From positions 33,671,375-33,735,374 of the forward strand of contig CAIIXF020000005.1 in NCBI GenBank assembly GCA_903813345.2: a stretch of DNA of 64,000 nucleotides. The letters are read 5' to 3'. How positions within the stretch are numbered: position 1 is the first letter of the stretch; every line of letters begins with the position of its first letter. This stretch comes from Owenia fusiformis. Lineage: Eukaryota > Annelida > Polychaeta > Sabellida > Oweniidae. Below, in pieces: positions 1 to 11,941 of the stretch. The notes under the pieces were generated by a model, which saw nothing but the letters and a program-made list of their open reading frames with translations, searched no databases and was not told the DNA's origin. Made by a program: the position numbers and the translations under genes.

Positions 1-1655
1 TATTGGAATTGATCCAGTCAGTTCCTAGTGCTCAACGCCTCCGGAATGTACATCGGGGTCCACGCCTCGTAGGTCTGTGAGACCTCTTTTTCTCCAAGCG
101 CAGTGTTATTAGCCTACCCCGTGATTGATGTGGTCTACTCTTTAGTAGCGCATTGAGATTGCCATTCCATATGAGATACCCAATGTCAATGTATTTAATG
201 TTGGCAATTCTGACGATATCACGAAATACAAATCGAAATAAATACAGACATCATTTGATTGATTTCAAATCAAATCTAAATTCACGATCTTGCATCAATA
301 AAAAGCATCAATCGACTTCGATCACGCAAATGTGAGTATAATTGGTCGAGAAAATGAATAAGTCAACAGGCAATATGCAATTTGTGTGTCTATAATTGCT
401 CAACGCTCCCCCAGGTTCGCACTTAGTATTATTTGGGAATTGTCTCTCTTCATTAGCACAGCGCACGATTGATCCTTGGTCGTAAATGTATCGATCAGCG
501 CAATCGTCTGGGGAACAGATTCCTAGAATATTTACCTATTAGACTATATTAGGCTTATATATTACTTATATTTTACTAGAAACACGTCAATCAGGGGCAT
601 TTTGTGTTGATTCGACATGTTTGTTGTGCCAGGGTATGTGGCCAGGCCAGGGGAAAAGCTTTTCACGTATTAACTTCGTGTACTCGGGGCCCGGGACTCG
701 GGGACACCATACGCAAAGGGGATCCTAAGTTGCACCAGGCCTCCAGAACTCGTACCTTCTCCTAAGTAGAAGGATGGAGCACTGCGCTCGGAAGTTGCCA
801 AGTTGTCACAAATTGGTCGATTGATTTAATTCTCTAACAAGATTTGAAGAAATTTTAATGCATGTTTACTGACATGATGTGCTTTTAAATAACAAAGATA
901 CCCAAGTGCGCTTTATTACGTAAATGTAACATATTTTTAACTGTGCTTGTATGGGGATCGATCGAAATAATGTTTAATGCATTTTTAGAAATCCCTCATG
1001 TTAGAAATCCCTCATGTTATCTGGTTATGATACAGAATTTGTGGAGTAACGTGTAATAGATAAGGTCCCATCTGGGATGAGCATTCTCAACCTTAATTTG
1101 AAGCATATTCCTTTGATAGTGATATCATTATAACTTTAAATAAAGATCAGGGGGTTGCTACACATTTTTGCACTTTGAATCTTAAATAGCTTCACCATTG
1201 TTCATATTTAATGAGATATCAAGACTAATATATTTCAGTTGGTTCAGATGTTGATTCTACATTGATAGCCTCCAAGAGTCTTTACCTCCGATTCTGCCTT
1301 TGACATACAATGAATGCACATCGTTTTACAAACAATGGGAATGAGCAGAGAAAATGCCATTGATTTTGAACATGTATGCGCAAGTATCAAAATTGAAAAC
1401 TCCTATTAATATCAAAAATACAATAACAGATACGTAGCGAATGGAGTTATTTAACAGATCATGATATATTACGTAGCCGGATTACGCAATGACTGATTGA
1501 ATTGAGTGATTTATTAAATGCTTGCATGGTTCTTGAAAATCATAGTGATTTATCATTTTAAACAAGGGTCTAAAAGCCAGAATTTGAATGCATGTGATGT
1601 AGCTGGGATTTAAATATATTACTTTATAATTAACCATTTTATTATTAGTTGCACT
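1..1655. other. No gene recognised
   Basis: AT-rich with one GC-richer patch (620-790). No convincing ORF or splice-bounded exon. The patch contains CAGGCCTCCAGAACTCGTACC, close in inverse to a site at 5711-5731. Confidence 0.5.
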
Positions 1656-1904
1656 GGCGGATCTGGGGGGGGGGGGGGGGCAGAAAAAAGAATTGGGTCC
1701 AAAAAATCTTGAGCCGGCCTCAAAAGTGGGGCTTTTTGGTTATTACTGGGCCGTATGAGGCCTTATTTTTTAGTTTTAGGTCAAAATGTGAAGAAAATGG
1801 GCCTCAAAATTTCAAAGATTGGGCCCACATTTTGGTTTTGTTTTTGTTTTTTTCTCACACCTGAAATTTGCCCCCCCCCCCCTTGCTGGTTCCCAGATCC
1901 GCCC
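1656..1904 (+). mobile_element. MITE with GGCGGATCTGGG termini, copy 1
   Basis: Ends are GGCGGATCTGGGG plus a G-run, and a C-run plus CCCAGATCCGCC: terminal inverted repeats of about 12 bp. The inside (GGCCTTATTTTTTAGTTTTAGG, broken into AAAATGGGCCTCAAAATTTC) matches the copy at 18370. No ORF. Confidence 0.8.
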
Positions 1905-2163
1905 CTAAGTTGGAAAAGCCCTTAGTACAGCTTGAAACAGAGTTTGGAAGGATTTGTTCAATTATAACATGACGCCAATTTTAGATGTCGCTCAAGTAGA
2001 CCATATGTGAAACTATTACTGTCATCTTTTTAGTCAAGCTACAACTAAAATGGACGATTTTAAGTCAGCATCTAACAGTACAACTACACTGCCGATAACT
2101 CCAAGGTCATCCTATATCGAAGATAACCTGACATTAGATAATTGCAGATATGATGTCACCATA

Positions 2164-2220
2164 TTATCGCATCCTACGACCCCTTTAGATTGTATCTAAA
2201 GTGGTCGGTAGGATACGATA
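2164..2220. repeat. Hairpin, ~27-bp arms and 2-bp loop
   Basis: TATCGCATCCTACGACC...TTTAGAT faces TATCTAAAGTGG...GGATACGATA: a nearly perfect palindrome. Confidence 0.75.
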
Positions 2221-2462
2221 AGTCACCATATACTTATACATGTAATGTTGGATCGAAAACCTGTTTGCGAAAAACAGACCTAATCTAATAGCAGAGCTAA
2301 TGTTCTTCCAATTATGATAGAGGGAGTTCATTTTTTCATTTGTATATTATAAATAATATAGTCTTGCAATGTATGAGAAAGATCTCCATATTCATTTTTA
2401 TGCCATTCTATTGTTCATAGTCATGTCTCATTATTTGCAACTTCTCCATCAGAACAATCACA

Positions 2463-3735
2463 TGGTTGACAACTTGGCAAACATAGGGCAGATTGGCATA
2501 CATAGCACAACCTGGCATACTTAGGACAAATTGGCAGACAGAAGACAACTTGGCATACAAATGACAACTTGGCATACATAGGATAATTCGAAATACTTTG
2601 GACAACTTAGCACATATGGGACCACTTGGCATATTTAGAACAACTTGGCATACTTATGACAACTTGGCATACTAGGGACAACTTGGCATAGATAGGACAA
2701 CTTGGCATAGATAGGACAACTTGCCAAACATAAGACAATTTGGCATATTTAGGGCAATATGACAACTTAGCGCACTAGGTAGCCTTGCCCAAGTCGGTAT
2801 TTTTTACTTATCTGATCTTGAATAAAATCAAGATATGTAAAAGAGACTGTCTTGGGCAAGGCTACATACTAGGGACGACTTGGTATATTCAGGACAACAT
2901 GACACCCAAGACAGATTGGCATACACAGGACTCATTTGCATACTTAGGACAACTTACGTCAGCTTGGCAAATATATGACAACTTGACACATAAGAATAAC
3001 TTGGCATATATAAGGCAACTTGGCATACCTAGGACAACTTGGCATATTTAGGATAATTGGCGTACATATGACAACATGGGATACTAAAGACAACGTTGCA
3101 TAAAATCATATGGTAACTTGACAATACCTAGGACAACTTGGGACACATGGGACAACTTGGCATATTAAGGCCAGAGTGCACTTTGGAATATTTTTGCAAT
3201 TTTTAAATATAAACCACCGAATTTTCTAGTTATTCAAACATTTTGAAGAATTATAACCCTCAATTAATAGTCTAGGTACACTAATGCATTTTTTGTGCAA
3301 GAATGAAAGATGTAGATGATGTGTGGAATGAGTTATGTTTATCTAAAATGAAAATAGCACATGGTCATGCAATTTCATCAAGGTGCACCCTGACATTAAA
3401 AACAACCTATATGTATGCCAACTTGGCATACACATGTCAACCTGACGTACTGAGGAAAACTTGGCATATGTAGGGCAACTTGGCATAACTAGGACAACTT
3501 GGCACAGATTGGACAACTTGGCATACTTAGGATAAGTTGGCGTACACATGAAACTTGGCATACCAGGGACAACATAGTATACAAAGGGTAACTTGACATA
3601 CTTACGACAACTTCGCCAAATGGCATACTTAAGAAAACTTTGCATTGGAAAACTTGCCATAAATAGGGCATCTTGACATACTGAAGACAACTTTATATAA
3701 TGCACCTTGTCATCCATAGGGCAACTTGGAATAGA
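2463..3735 (+). repeat. Degenerate 20-bp minisatellite (ACAACTTGGCATAC)
   Basis: Consensus about GGACAACTTGGCATACATAG. It is dense at 2463-2770, 2870-3165 and 3413-3735 and split by unrelated segments. Many substitutions indicate an old array. Short open frames on both strands (CQVVLSMPSC-like peptides) are repeat artefacts. Confidence 0.9.
2774..2871. repeat. Short inverted repeat around a break in the 20-bp array
   Basis: TAGGTAGCCTTGCCCAAG (about 2775-2792) is mirrored by CTTGGGCAAGGCTACATA (2853-2870), bounding a non-repeat segment inside the minisatellite. Confidence 0.6.
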
Positions 3736-3800
3736 ACTGCCAATATACCTTTCCAATAAATCCTGCCCTCTTTTGTTACAATGAAGGAACAAAAATATAT

Positions 3801-3932
3801 TGACTAGATTCATAAGCTCATTCATTGTAGGTAGCAATGAAAAGAGGATACTATTGCTCATTTTGGAAAAGTTTGAAAAATTGTGATTTTAGAAATTGCT
3901 ACCTACAATCTATGAAATTATGAATCTAGTCA
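3801..3932. repeat. Inverted repeat (hairpin), ~38-bp arms
   Basis: TGACTAGATTCATAA...TGTAGGTAGCAAT at 3801-3838 is mirrored at 3893-3932. It directly follows the 20-bp minisatellite. Confidence 0.7.
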
Positions 3933-3934
3933 TT

Positions 3935-6900
3935 ATATCTTAAAATTCTTTTGCATTGTAAAATAAGATTTATTGAAGTTGTCTCTTACGCTCTCTTTAT
4001 TCTACGACTAATAACTCTTGGTTTTTTGTATAGCCAAGAACACAAAGTAAATAAATAAATCAACAATGAACTTTCTAATTTTACACAAGATATAATCATA
4101 CATATTTTATTAAGGCAAATATATCATATGTGATAGATCAGATACAAATAGCGACTGTACATGTTTACAAAAATATATAGTGATTTTAAAAGTATTACCA
4201 AATATATTGCAAGTTACAAGTATATGTAACTTAAGGTCACAATCATTTTTACAATATTGCATTTCTAGAAAATTATTTACAACAGAAGTCATGTAGTAGA
4301 TATGGATTACAGAGGAACTCCCCTTCGTATAATATAATTGGAATACAGTATATTTTCTTATTTTTCAATGATAATAGAACTAAATATATCAAATATAACA
4401 GCAAATATGTAATAAAATCTATGAATTTAGATAAAAAAAATGTAGTCTAATGCACGGCTGCAAGTATTATATTTATTCTCCATATAAAGGTATGACAAAT
4501 TAGCAAATTCTTGAAGATGTGCATTAGGCTAACTACTAATATACAATAAACTCTATATCTACTTTAAAAATAGAAACTCTAATGACTCGTAAAAGCCATA
4601 AAACCAAATATCTATTTTCTAACGGAAATGAAGTCATTCAATTGAAAGCATAGCATCCACCAATTGTTAATTTGCCAGATAATTTAGACAGTGAAGTCAT
4701 TAATACAGTAACTGTCTACTTCCATGGATACTACAGTACTAAGTTATTTTTTAATATCAGAACATTTTCATTGTCTTGCATCAACTCTCTTTATTAATTC
4801 AAAGAATATACCTTCTCTAGCCTAACACTAGCTGGTTGGAATTCCATAGTAGTGATTCCTGGGGGTGGGGGGGAATATACAAGACTAGTGCAAGCAGTAC
4901 ATGTATGGGATGTAATACCTAGTTAGATTGGTACTTTGTCACTATGTACTAGTCTTTAGTCTTTTTGTAACCCATCCTCTCACCCACACAAACAAAGACT
5001 TACATAAACAGTAGAGTGAGTGTTTGGAGGGGGGGGGGGGGTGTCGAGGTTCTAGGGTCAAGCATAACCACATACTTCTAAGATGGCAACGTATTCTTAA
5101 CACTGAACTGCATCACACACGTGATACACCTGCAATTTGTTATAATATAGCAGAGCCAAGATATAATATAGTATACAGCTCAGTTGAACTGGAAGTTATA
5201 ATTATCTAATGTAAACTTCTTTGAGAACACACTACAACTGTTTTATAGCTGCTAGGGCCTTGAAAGTTAATGAAAGACTACGCTGTTGTTCACCAGAAAT
5301 CATTTCTCAAGACAATTCTTAACATGATAATCACATTACAGGTCGGTGAATGGTTTTAAGAAAATTGCCAAAGAATAGAATGGCAAGCAAAAATCAATTG
5401 CTGAGCACATTCACTTTAAATGTTGCAAGCAAATATGACACATTTAATTTTTAAGCAAATACCAGCAGAGATTGTCCTGATTCAAATTTCAAACGTAATA
5501 CAGCCTTATTAAAATATATGAGTCAGAGAAGGAAATAGCCCAGAATCCAGAGAGATTCATCTTTATATGGAGCTAGGTTTATCTATGAATTATGCTATTT
5601 CCCTCTCTCAATATGAGTGCAAGGGGAAGGTTCAACAAAATACACGCTATCTCTCATCTTCTGAACCAAAGCTCCAGAAACCATCCACTAAGTATCTTCC
5701 TTCTTCCAGAAGAACTCGGTACAAGTTCTGGAGGCCTGTGTTTGGAGGATGACTATCTTTCTGTCTTTCAATATCTCTACACAAAATACACCCATACAAC
5801 ATATTCCTTTTAAAAATTCCCTCAATAAATTCTCCAATTAATAATTTAGTTAGTCAATATACCCTTGATAAAAATATTTATGAATAAATGCTTGAATAAA
5901 TAATTTAGCGGCGGATGTAATTTAAGAGTCTGTTATAATGTCAAAGTATAGTAGCACAACATAATTGTCATGGTACAAGCAATATAATCTATGTATGTTT
6001 TCATATTAGTCATATTTTCTCTATCAATCAGTTTTCTTGCTTTAAACAATTCCTAAAAACCAATAGACTCAAACCTCACATTCTGCAACACATTTTAAAC
6101 TGTGATAATTACTCATTGAGATGATTGTCACCATGGCAACGTAACAGAGAATTACATAAGCTTAACAGTTGTTTCATTTTGATAATTACATCTCCTCAAG
6201 TCTTCTCTGATTGAGAAAGGTGTGAACTTGGTGTGAAATACAATTCAAGGTGGAGTCAAAACAGTAATATTACTCAAAACTTATAATGAACAACATTTGT
6301 GGAATGGGTGACATTGTAATGCCATAGATTTTTCTCCACAGGTTTGCCAATTAATTTTCAATGGACCTGTTTTTATTTTTAAAGACATCAATATCTGACC
6401 CCTTTGTCAGCGCAATTCCACATAAAATATCAATACAATACCTATATGGCTTTGCAGTTAAGATCATACACCATTCAAAGTGGCACAGTGTCTTTTTAAT
6501 AAAGATTTCCGCTCCACATTAACCAACTTATAAAACAAGCAACATAGAAATCTGATATTATGTATATCTGCAACATATTGAGAAAGAGTATATGTGGGCA
6601 GATTATAAAACAGATACCTGTATCTATAACTCACCAGTGAACGTATATTGCAAAAACATATTATTACACATACAACTTTGTATAAATATAAAATTAGTAA
6701 ATATATTGACATGTCAGGACTCAGTACTGTTTGGTGCACAAATTGTGCATATTAAATAACCAATTATTTTATGAGATTGGAGGAAAGATATTTACTGGAT
6801 GGGTTTGGAATAGAATAAGATTGTTCTTCAATTATGATAATCATTTCAAATTACCACTTGTTGCCAAACTCAAATATTACGTTATGAAATGAAACAACAT

Positions 6901-7082
6901 TCCTGAATTCATTCACTCTTACTTTGAGGACCAGTAGAGTCTTTTTTGGGATTAACGGAATCTTTTTTACAATTGGAAGGGGCACTTCTGGGACTGGTAG
7001 ACTTTGGGTTATCTTGCCTAGAGATTCTCTTTGGTTCTACCAAGGGGGATACCTGTATAGTGTTACTACGCTGGTCGGCTAG
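3935..7082. other. No gene recognised; likely ELK 3-prime UTR and downstream DNA
   Basis: AT-rich, short frames only. The part nearest 7082 is probably ELK 3-prime UTR (minus strand). G-runs occur at 4861-4872 and about 5028-5041. Nothing else stands out. Confidence 0.45.
6372..6377 (-). terminator. ELK: Possible ELK poly(A) signal
   Basis: AATAAA on the minus strand, about 700 bp past the ELK stop. It is one clear hexamer downstream of the stop; others occur further out, so the true 3-prime end is uncertain. Confidence 0.25.
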
Positions 7083-9073
7083 TCACTGTTGCACAGGTAT
7101 AGATTTAGTAGGCGAAGTGACAAACACGGGTGAGTTCAAACTCTCAAGGTTTGTGAAGGTCGGAACACCAGTCGCCATGGGAGAAAATGCAACATGATTG
7201 GACAGATAGTTGCCAGGGAATTGGAATTGTTGTGCAGTAGTGTTGTTGATGCTGATGCGGGGACTTAGGGTGATGAGAGGGCTGAGTGAACTCCAGAAGT
7301 GGAGGGGCATGATTGGTGTGCGCTGGTGGGTCAAGGGAGAAGGGCTTGTTAGCAGGATTGGTGTGGATAATGAGGGAAATTTGGGACTGGGCACTGGTAA
7401 CGTGGACATAGCAAATCCTGGAGGTGCAAGTGTGTTAATCTTAGGACTAGGAAGTGGGCCAGACCCAATATTTGAGATTGGAATAGGGATTGGCTTAGGT
7501 TTGCTTGTAGTACTTGTGATTGTTGTGCTAGTGCCCTGGGATAATGGATTAGATAGAGGACTAGGGGTAGGTTGCATTTGCTGGGGGTGAGGACTATGTT
7601 GTCTTTGTTGGGGATAAGGACTATGTCTATGATTTGGGCGGGGACTGTGTCTTTGAGAGGGAGCTGGACTATGTTGCCTTTGTGGGGGAGCAGGACTGTG
7701 TTGCCTTTGTGGGGGAGCAGGACTATGTTGCCTTTGTGGGGGAGCAGGGCTATGTTGCCTTTGTGGGGGAGCAGGGCTATGTTGCCTTTGTGAGGGAGCA
7801 GGACTATGTTGCCTTTGTGGGGGAGCAGGACTATGTTGTCTTTGTGGGGGAGCAGGACTATATTGCCTTTGTGGGGGAGCAGGACTATGTTGCCTTTGTG
7901 GGGGAGCAGGACTATGTTCCCTTTGTGGGGGAGCAGGACTATGTTGCCTTTGCGGGGGAGCAGGACTATGTTGCCTTTGCGGGGGAGCAGGACTATGTTG
8001 CATTTGTGGGGGAGCAGGACTATGTTGCATTAGTGGGGGAGCAGGACTATGTTGCATTTGTGGGGGAGCAGGACTATGTTGTCTTTGTGGGGGAGCAGGG
8101 TTATGTAACTTGTGTTGGAGAGCAGGACTATGTTGTCCCTGTGAGAGAGAAGGACTTTGTTGCATTTGACTAGCTTGGGAAACATAATTCAATCTATTTA
8201 TCTCTTGCACTTGTTGTATCTCATGTTTGGGACTAGCAGATTGTACCAAGTCTATAGTAACATTGGGTATACCAGTATGTGGAGGAGCTAACTGTGAACT
8301 AGCACCATTGCGTAACAGAGTAAACCCAGTCGACTCTGTCAACATTTGCTGAGATGTTTCAAATTGAGGCTGTTCAAGTTGAGACATGAATGTTCCATCA
8401 GACATAAGTATTCTTGGAATTGAGTCATCTGGCATTGGCTCCAGCTTGAATGTATGATTAAATATAGGGGGCACTGTCATATTGTCTTGATTTGGCTGCT
8501 GTACAGGAGCAGCAGTCCATTTTGGCTCGACTTTTGGCATGAGTGCTTGAGCTTGGGATATAAGCTGTTCTGATTGAGTGTGTTTCACCTGAGTGGAAGT
8601 CTTAGGTAGAGTCCAATGTGATGTCATGCTCTCTGGAATGCCACTAGAATTGCATGTCTTTGCAGGTGGGATTCCTTTCACTTGATATGGCTTAAACGAC
8701 AAGAAGCCAGGCACAGGAGCTGTAGCAGCCTGAAGATTTCTCTGTTCCTGCTGGATGCTCTCCATCTTCTGTTTGAAAGGGATTTTATTCTCAGTTTTGA
8801 TCACTTCGGGGAATGATACAAACCGATACACAAATTTTTGGCCCATCACTTTCTTAATGATATTTTTGTCATAGTAGTAACGAAGAGCTCGACTCAGTTT
8901 ATCATAGTTCATGTTGTTTTTGTTTTTACGGAGGCCCCACTGCTTGGCTACCTCTTCAGCATTGATCAACTTAAATTCACCCTCATTAAGCGTCCATTGG
9001 ATGATGTCATCATGCTGGTTGCTTAGCAACAGTTCAAGTAAAAACTGCCACAGTGTTATGTTAGCATCCATAC
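7083..9073 (-). CDS. ELK: ELK-type (ternary complex factor) ETS transcription factor, last coding exon
   Basis: This exon encodes 662 residues from the MDAN methionine to the stop. Residues 4-87 form an ETS DNA-binding domain ([10 protein letters not shown] start, recognition-helix region [16 protein letters not shown] with Arg61 and Arg64, then GQKFVYRF). The N-terminal position of the ETS domain is typical of ELK1/3/4. Residues 592-598 read FWSSLSP, matching the ERK phospho-acceptor region of ELK1, and 616-619 read FQFP, an ERK DEF docking motif. Known family members bind GGAA sites with SRF and activate immediate-early genes after MAPK phosphorylation. Residues 303-500 are a Ser-Pro/Gln-rich tract with 16 HSPAPPQRQ nonamers, absent from vertebrate ELKs. 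A clear SRF-binding B box was not found. The acceptor is at 9074-9075, giving GT before ATG, in phase with the exon at 11154-11263. The protein is longer than human ELK1 (about 430 residues). Confidence 0.94.
7655..8135. repeat. 27-bp coding minisatellite in ELK
   Basis: Tandem 27-bp units encode HSPAPPQRQ on the minus strand, 16 copies (residues 332-474) with point variants (PLM, PQM, PSQ, YSP, PQRE). Because 27 is a multiple of three, copy-number change keeps the frame. Each unit adds one Ser-Pro site and an SPAPP motif. Long antisense open frames here are a consequence of the repeat. Confidence 0.93.
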
Positions 9074-11153
9074 CTGAAATAAATCAGAAATATTTTTTAA
9101 AACTCCCGCTGATGTTTCTAAAAAAGCTTGTCTCTATAAACATGAAAAGGGGATCAAGTTTTTGAGGTAAAACAAGCTCATAAAATTTCATTATTCCAAA
9201 TTTGGCCTGAAAAATCATTGTATCACATTCTTATACTGGTGAACAGACACTTTTTTGCAATGTACATCTATAACACACTATCATAAATATAAATGATTTG
9301 TCAGATATCAAAATAGTTCAAATGTGATAATTGGAAATAAAGAAATATTAAAATAATTTCCCACTTATATATATATATATATACTAGTTTATTAAATACT
9401 TGATATGCAGCAATTATTTTGGCAAAAAATCTTAGTTATTATGTATGCAGGACTCTAGCGAGAATAATGTTGCAGGAAAACCACAATACAAAATGAGGAA
9501 ATGTTTATCATATGATTTCCTCAGTGTAAGAGTCTAATCCATTAAGCTCTGAATACGAAAAATAAACAAATATCTAAATCGATCCTGATAAGGCCTAAAT
9601 GACCCAAAAAGTAGCTGTCATTGCATTTAATCATTGAACGCTACTTTTGGTAGCTGGATTTCAATCGACCATATTCCAAGTATCCTGATTGGTTAAAGGC
9701 TTGATTAAGGGATGTTTTGAATTCAAAGAGTATAGCTGAAGTTCTCTTTTAAAGAACCAAAACAAACGATTGGAAAGGGTAATCACAAGACAGCCATATG
9801 ATCTAATAACATACTTGTCCAGGCAAAAGTCTGGCAAATTAATCCAATAGCACATGCTCAAGATAAAAGATATATAACATACAGGGTGAGCCAAAAAAGG
9901 TAACCCAGACAAATATTAATAACTCAGTCATCCAGCATGGGTTTTAAGTCATATTTTGCATAACTGAACCTTGTTAATGTTCGTTCTTTCTACCAAGTTT
10001 CATCAGTTTATTCTCAATCGTCATGTTTGGGGGTATTTCAAAATAATGTCTACATTAACAACACTAGAAGCATCAGAGAGTTAAAACAAGAGATTAGAAG
10101 GAAAATGAGGGCCATTACACAAGCATCTGTGAGCTGTAGTACGGATGACTTCATCCAATGCATTGAAGTTTGCCTCCACAGATGAGACTGGTATTTTGAG
10201 CATGTTTTGTAAAATGGCCATTTAACTGTGACCGTTTGTATAAGACCAATTAAACTTGGTAGAATGGGAGAACATTTAACAATGTTTAAATGTGACCTTA
10301 AACCCATGCTGAATGACTGAGTTATTAACATTTGTTTGGGTTATCTTTTTTGGCTTCCATTTTCAGAAACAAGGAAAGCAAGTGTGGGCTGAGCTAATCT
10401 AACAAAGGACAGAATTTCCTTCATATCTTTGTAAGGTGATTAAATAATGTTGCGTTGCAATTACAATGTCTCATCAACAACAATCTTGGGTCTCTTTCTT
10501 ATATTCACTGAAAAGTTGTGGCAGGTGGTGTGTGAGAATAAAACTTAACGTTATCCTCTCTAAATAGCAAAACTACCCTCAGTCAAATCTGACCCCTGAC
10601 CAGAAGTAATACCCCAAACTAAAAAAAAATAATATCCCAAACTAAAAATACTCTTTGACTTCTATAATCTTTGATGCTGATATTTAGGGAGTTTGAACAT
10701 ATAACGAATGTCATCTTCTTAGATAAGTGTATTCCAGGTTCAATATTTCTAATCTAGAGAGTAACAAAAGGTAAAGCTCTTGGAGAGGGTAGCAGGCTGC
10801 ATATTGATAACACTAGACTGAAATTGACAGGATGTTTTGGGATTGACACTGACTTCAAACCTTTGACAGAATGAAACTGGCTTCTGATACTTAACTGTCA
10901 TATTATCACCCACTTATATTCTTTATTCTGCAGAAACATGTTCTTGTCATGTCAGCAATTGTAAACATATTGAGAATGCCATTTAAAAACCTGAACAACA
11001 TTTTGGTACTTTGGGTCATAACTTACAAATCCTTGGAAACCATTGTCTACTTTTAGCTAAATGAAAATGTATTAAAAAGATTTATGAAACTGGTAGAGTG
11101 TCCTTATATGGAAATCTCCAAATAACATATAGCTATAGTTAAAAACGACTAAC
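9074..11153 (-). other. ELK: ELK intron
   Basis: Non-coding between the MDGS exon and the ETS exon; contains an AT microsatellite (9367-9382) and mariner remnant 1. Confidence 0.6.
9882..10358 (+). mobile_element. Mariner-like remnant 1 (ELK last intron)
   Basis: The left end is TA + CAGGGTGAGCCAAAAAAGG; the right end mirrors it (TTTTTTGGCTTCC) but is eroded. An internal frame reads VYINNTRSIRELKQEIRRKM then FIQCIEVCLHR, stop, FEHVL: a decayed Tc1/mariner transposase C-terminus. Confidence 0.78.
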
Positions 11154-11263
11154 CTCTGGTGCGTATAGTCATAGTTGTTGTGATGTATGGCTTGTCTGTA
11201 GCAACATCAGAAGTGTCTGACATGGGTGAGGGAACAGAACCATCCATCTTCCTTAGTTGGACC
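11154..11263 (-). CDS. ELK: ELK upstream coding exon (N-terminal extension)
   Basis: A 110-bp exon is bounded by a TTTCAG acceptor and an AGAG|GTTAGT donor (minus strand). Its ATG at 11245-11247 begins MDGSVPSPMSDTSDVATDK. The reading frame runs through the splice (AGA G|GT ATG) into MDAN of the next exon, adding 32 residues before the ETS domain. An in-frame TAA in the preceding exon (11885-11941) makes MDGS the first available ATG. Known ELK proteins start at the methionine just before the ETS domain, so translation could still begin at MDAN and leave this exon as 5-prime UTR. The open frame and clean splice sites favour a real exon; coding use is less certain. Confidence 0.62.
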
Positions 11264-11884
11264 CTGAAACGCACATGAAAAACTTGATAACAAAATCTTA
11301 TTGAGAGGGGAATATAACAATCAGATGCGGTCCTTCCGGGGTCTAACTTCATTCTTCTGTACCTAAGCAAATAAAGAGCCCAGGTAAAGATAAAGCATAC
11401 AAAAGCCGATTGAGAGGGAGAGGCTTGCATCTATGAGATGCAGAGAAGAGATACAATAGGGGCCTCTAGAGGTTAACATTCAAAATGTGTAACAACTACA
11501 CATTTAAATAAAAATTGTTAAAATCACTATAAGCCTTCAAACTTTTATGAAACCTGTGTAAGTGGAACTTAGGAGGTCTCTCATTTATAGAGGTTCATAA
11601 ATAAATATTAAGTCAGTTGGTCTTTGGGACTCCGAAAACTGTTTCACTAATAGAGGTTTTCCACTTACAGGCACAGTAAATCCTTTGTAAGTGGAACTCC
11701 CTTGGTTTTGCTAATAAGTGTTCCACTTAGTTGTTTCACTAAAACCAGAAATATTATAGTAGAGTTGTTCCACATGACAGATTTTGCTGTTTATTGTTAA
11801 TCTCAGTACAGTAAACAATGTTCTGAAATATTCTGATGAAATGAATGATTTTGATAAAAACTCATACTGAAAACTTTTACTTAC

Positions 11885-11941
11885 CGATTACTCTTGGTCA
11901 CAAGATCTGGCTGTTTTTACTCTTTGGTATAGATAAGGGAT
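11885..11941 (-). other. ELK: Probable non-coding 5-prime exon of ELK
   Basis: A 57-bp segment is flanked on the minus strand by ATTTTTCAG (acceptor) and by CG|GTAAGTAAAA, a strong donor. Joined to the next exon it contains an in-frame TAA before MDGS, so it would be 5-prime UTR. Support is from splice signals only. Confidence 0.42.

Noticed and set aside
1649-1864. Plus-strand 71-residue frame starting near a poly-G run
   Set aside because: It lies entirely inside the GGCGGATCTGGG MITE and reads through homopolymer and low-complexity sequence.
7210-8173. Plus-strand frames over ELK (GEQDYVAFV and LWGSRTML repeats)
   Set aside because: Antisense shadows of the 27-bp HSPAPPQRQ tract of the real minus-strand gene.
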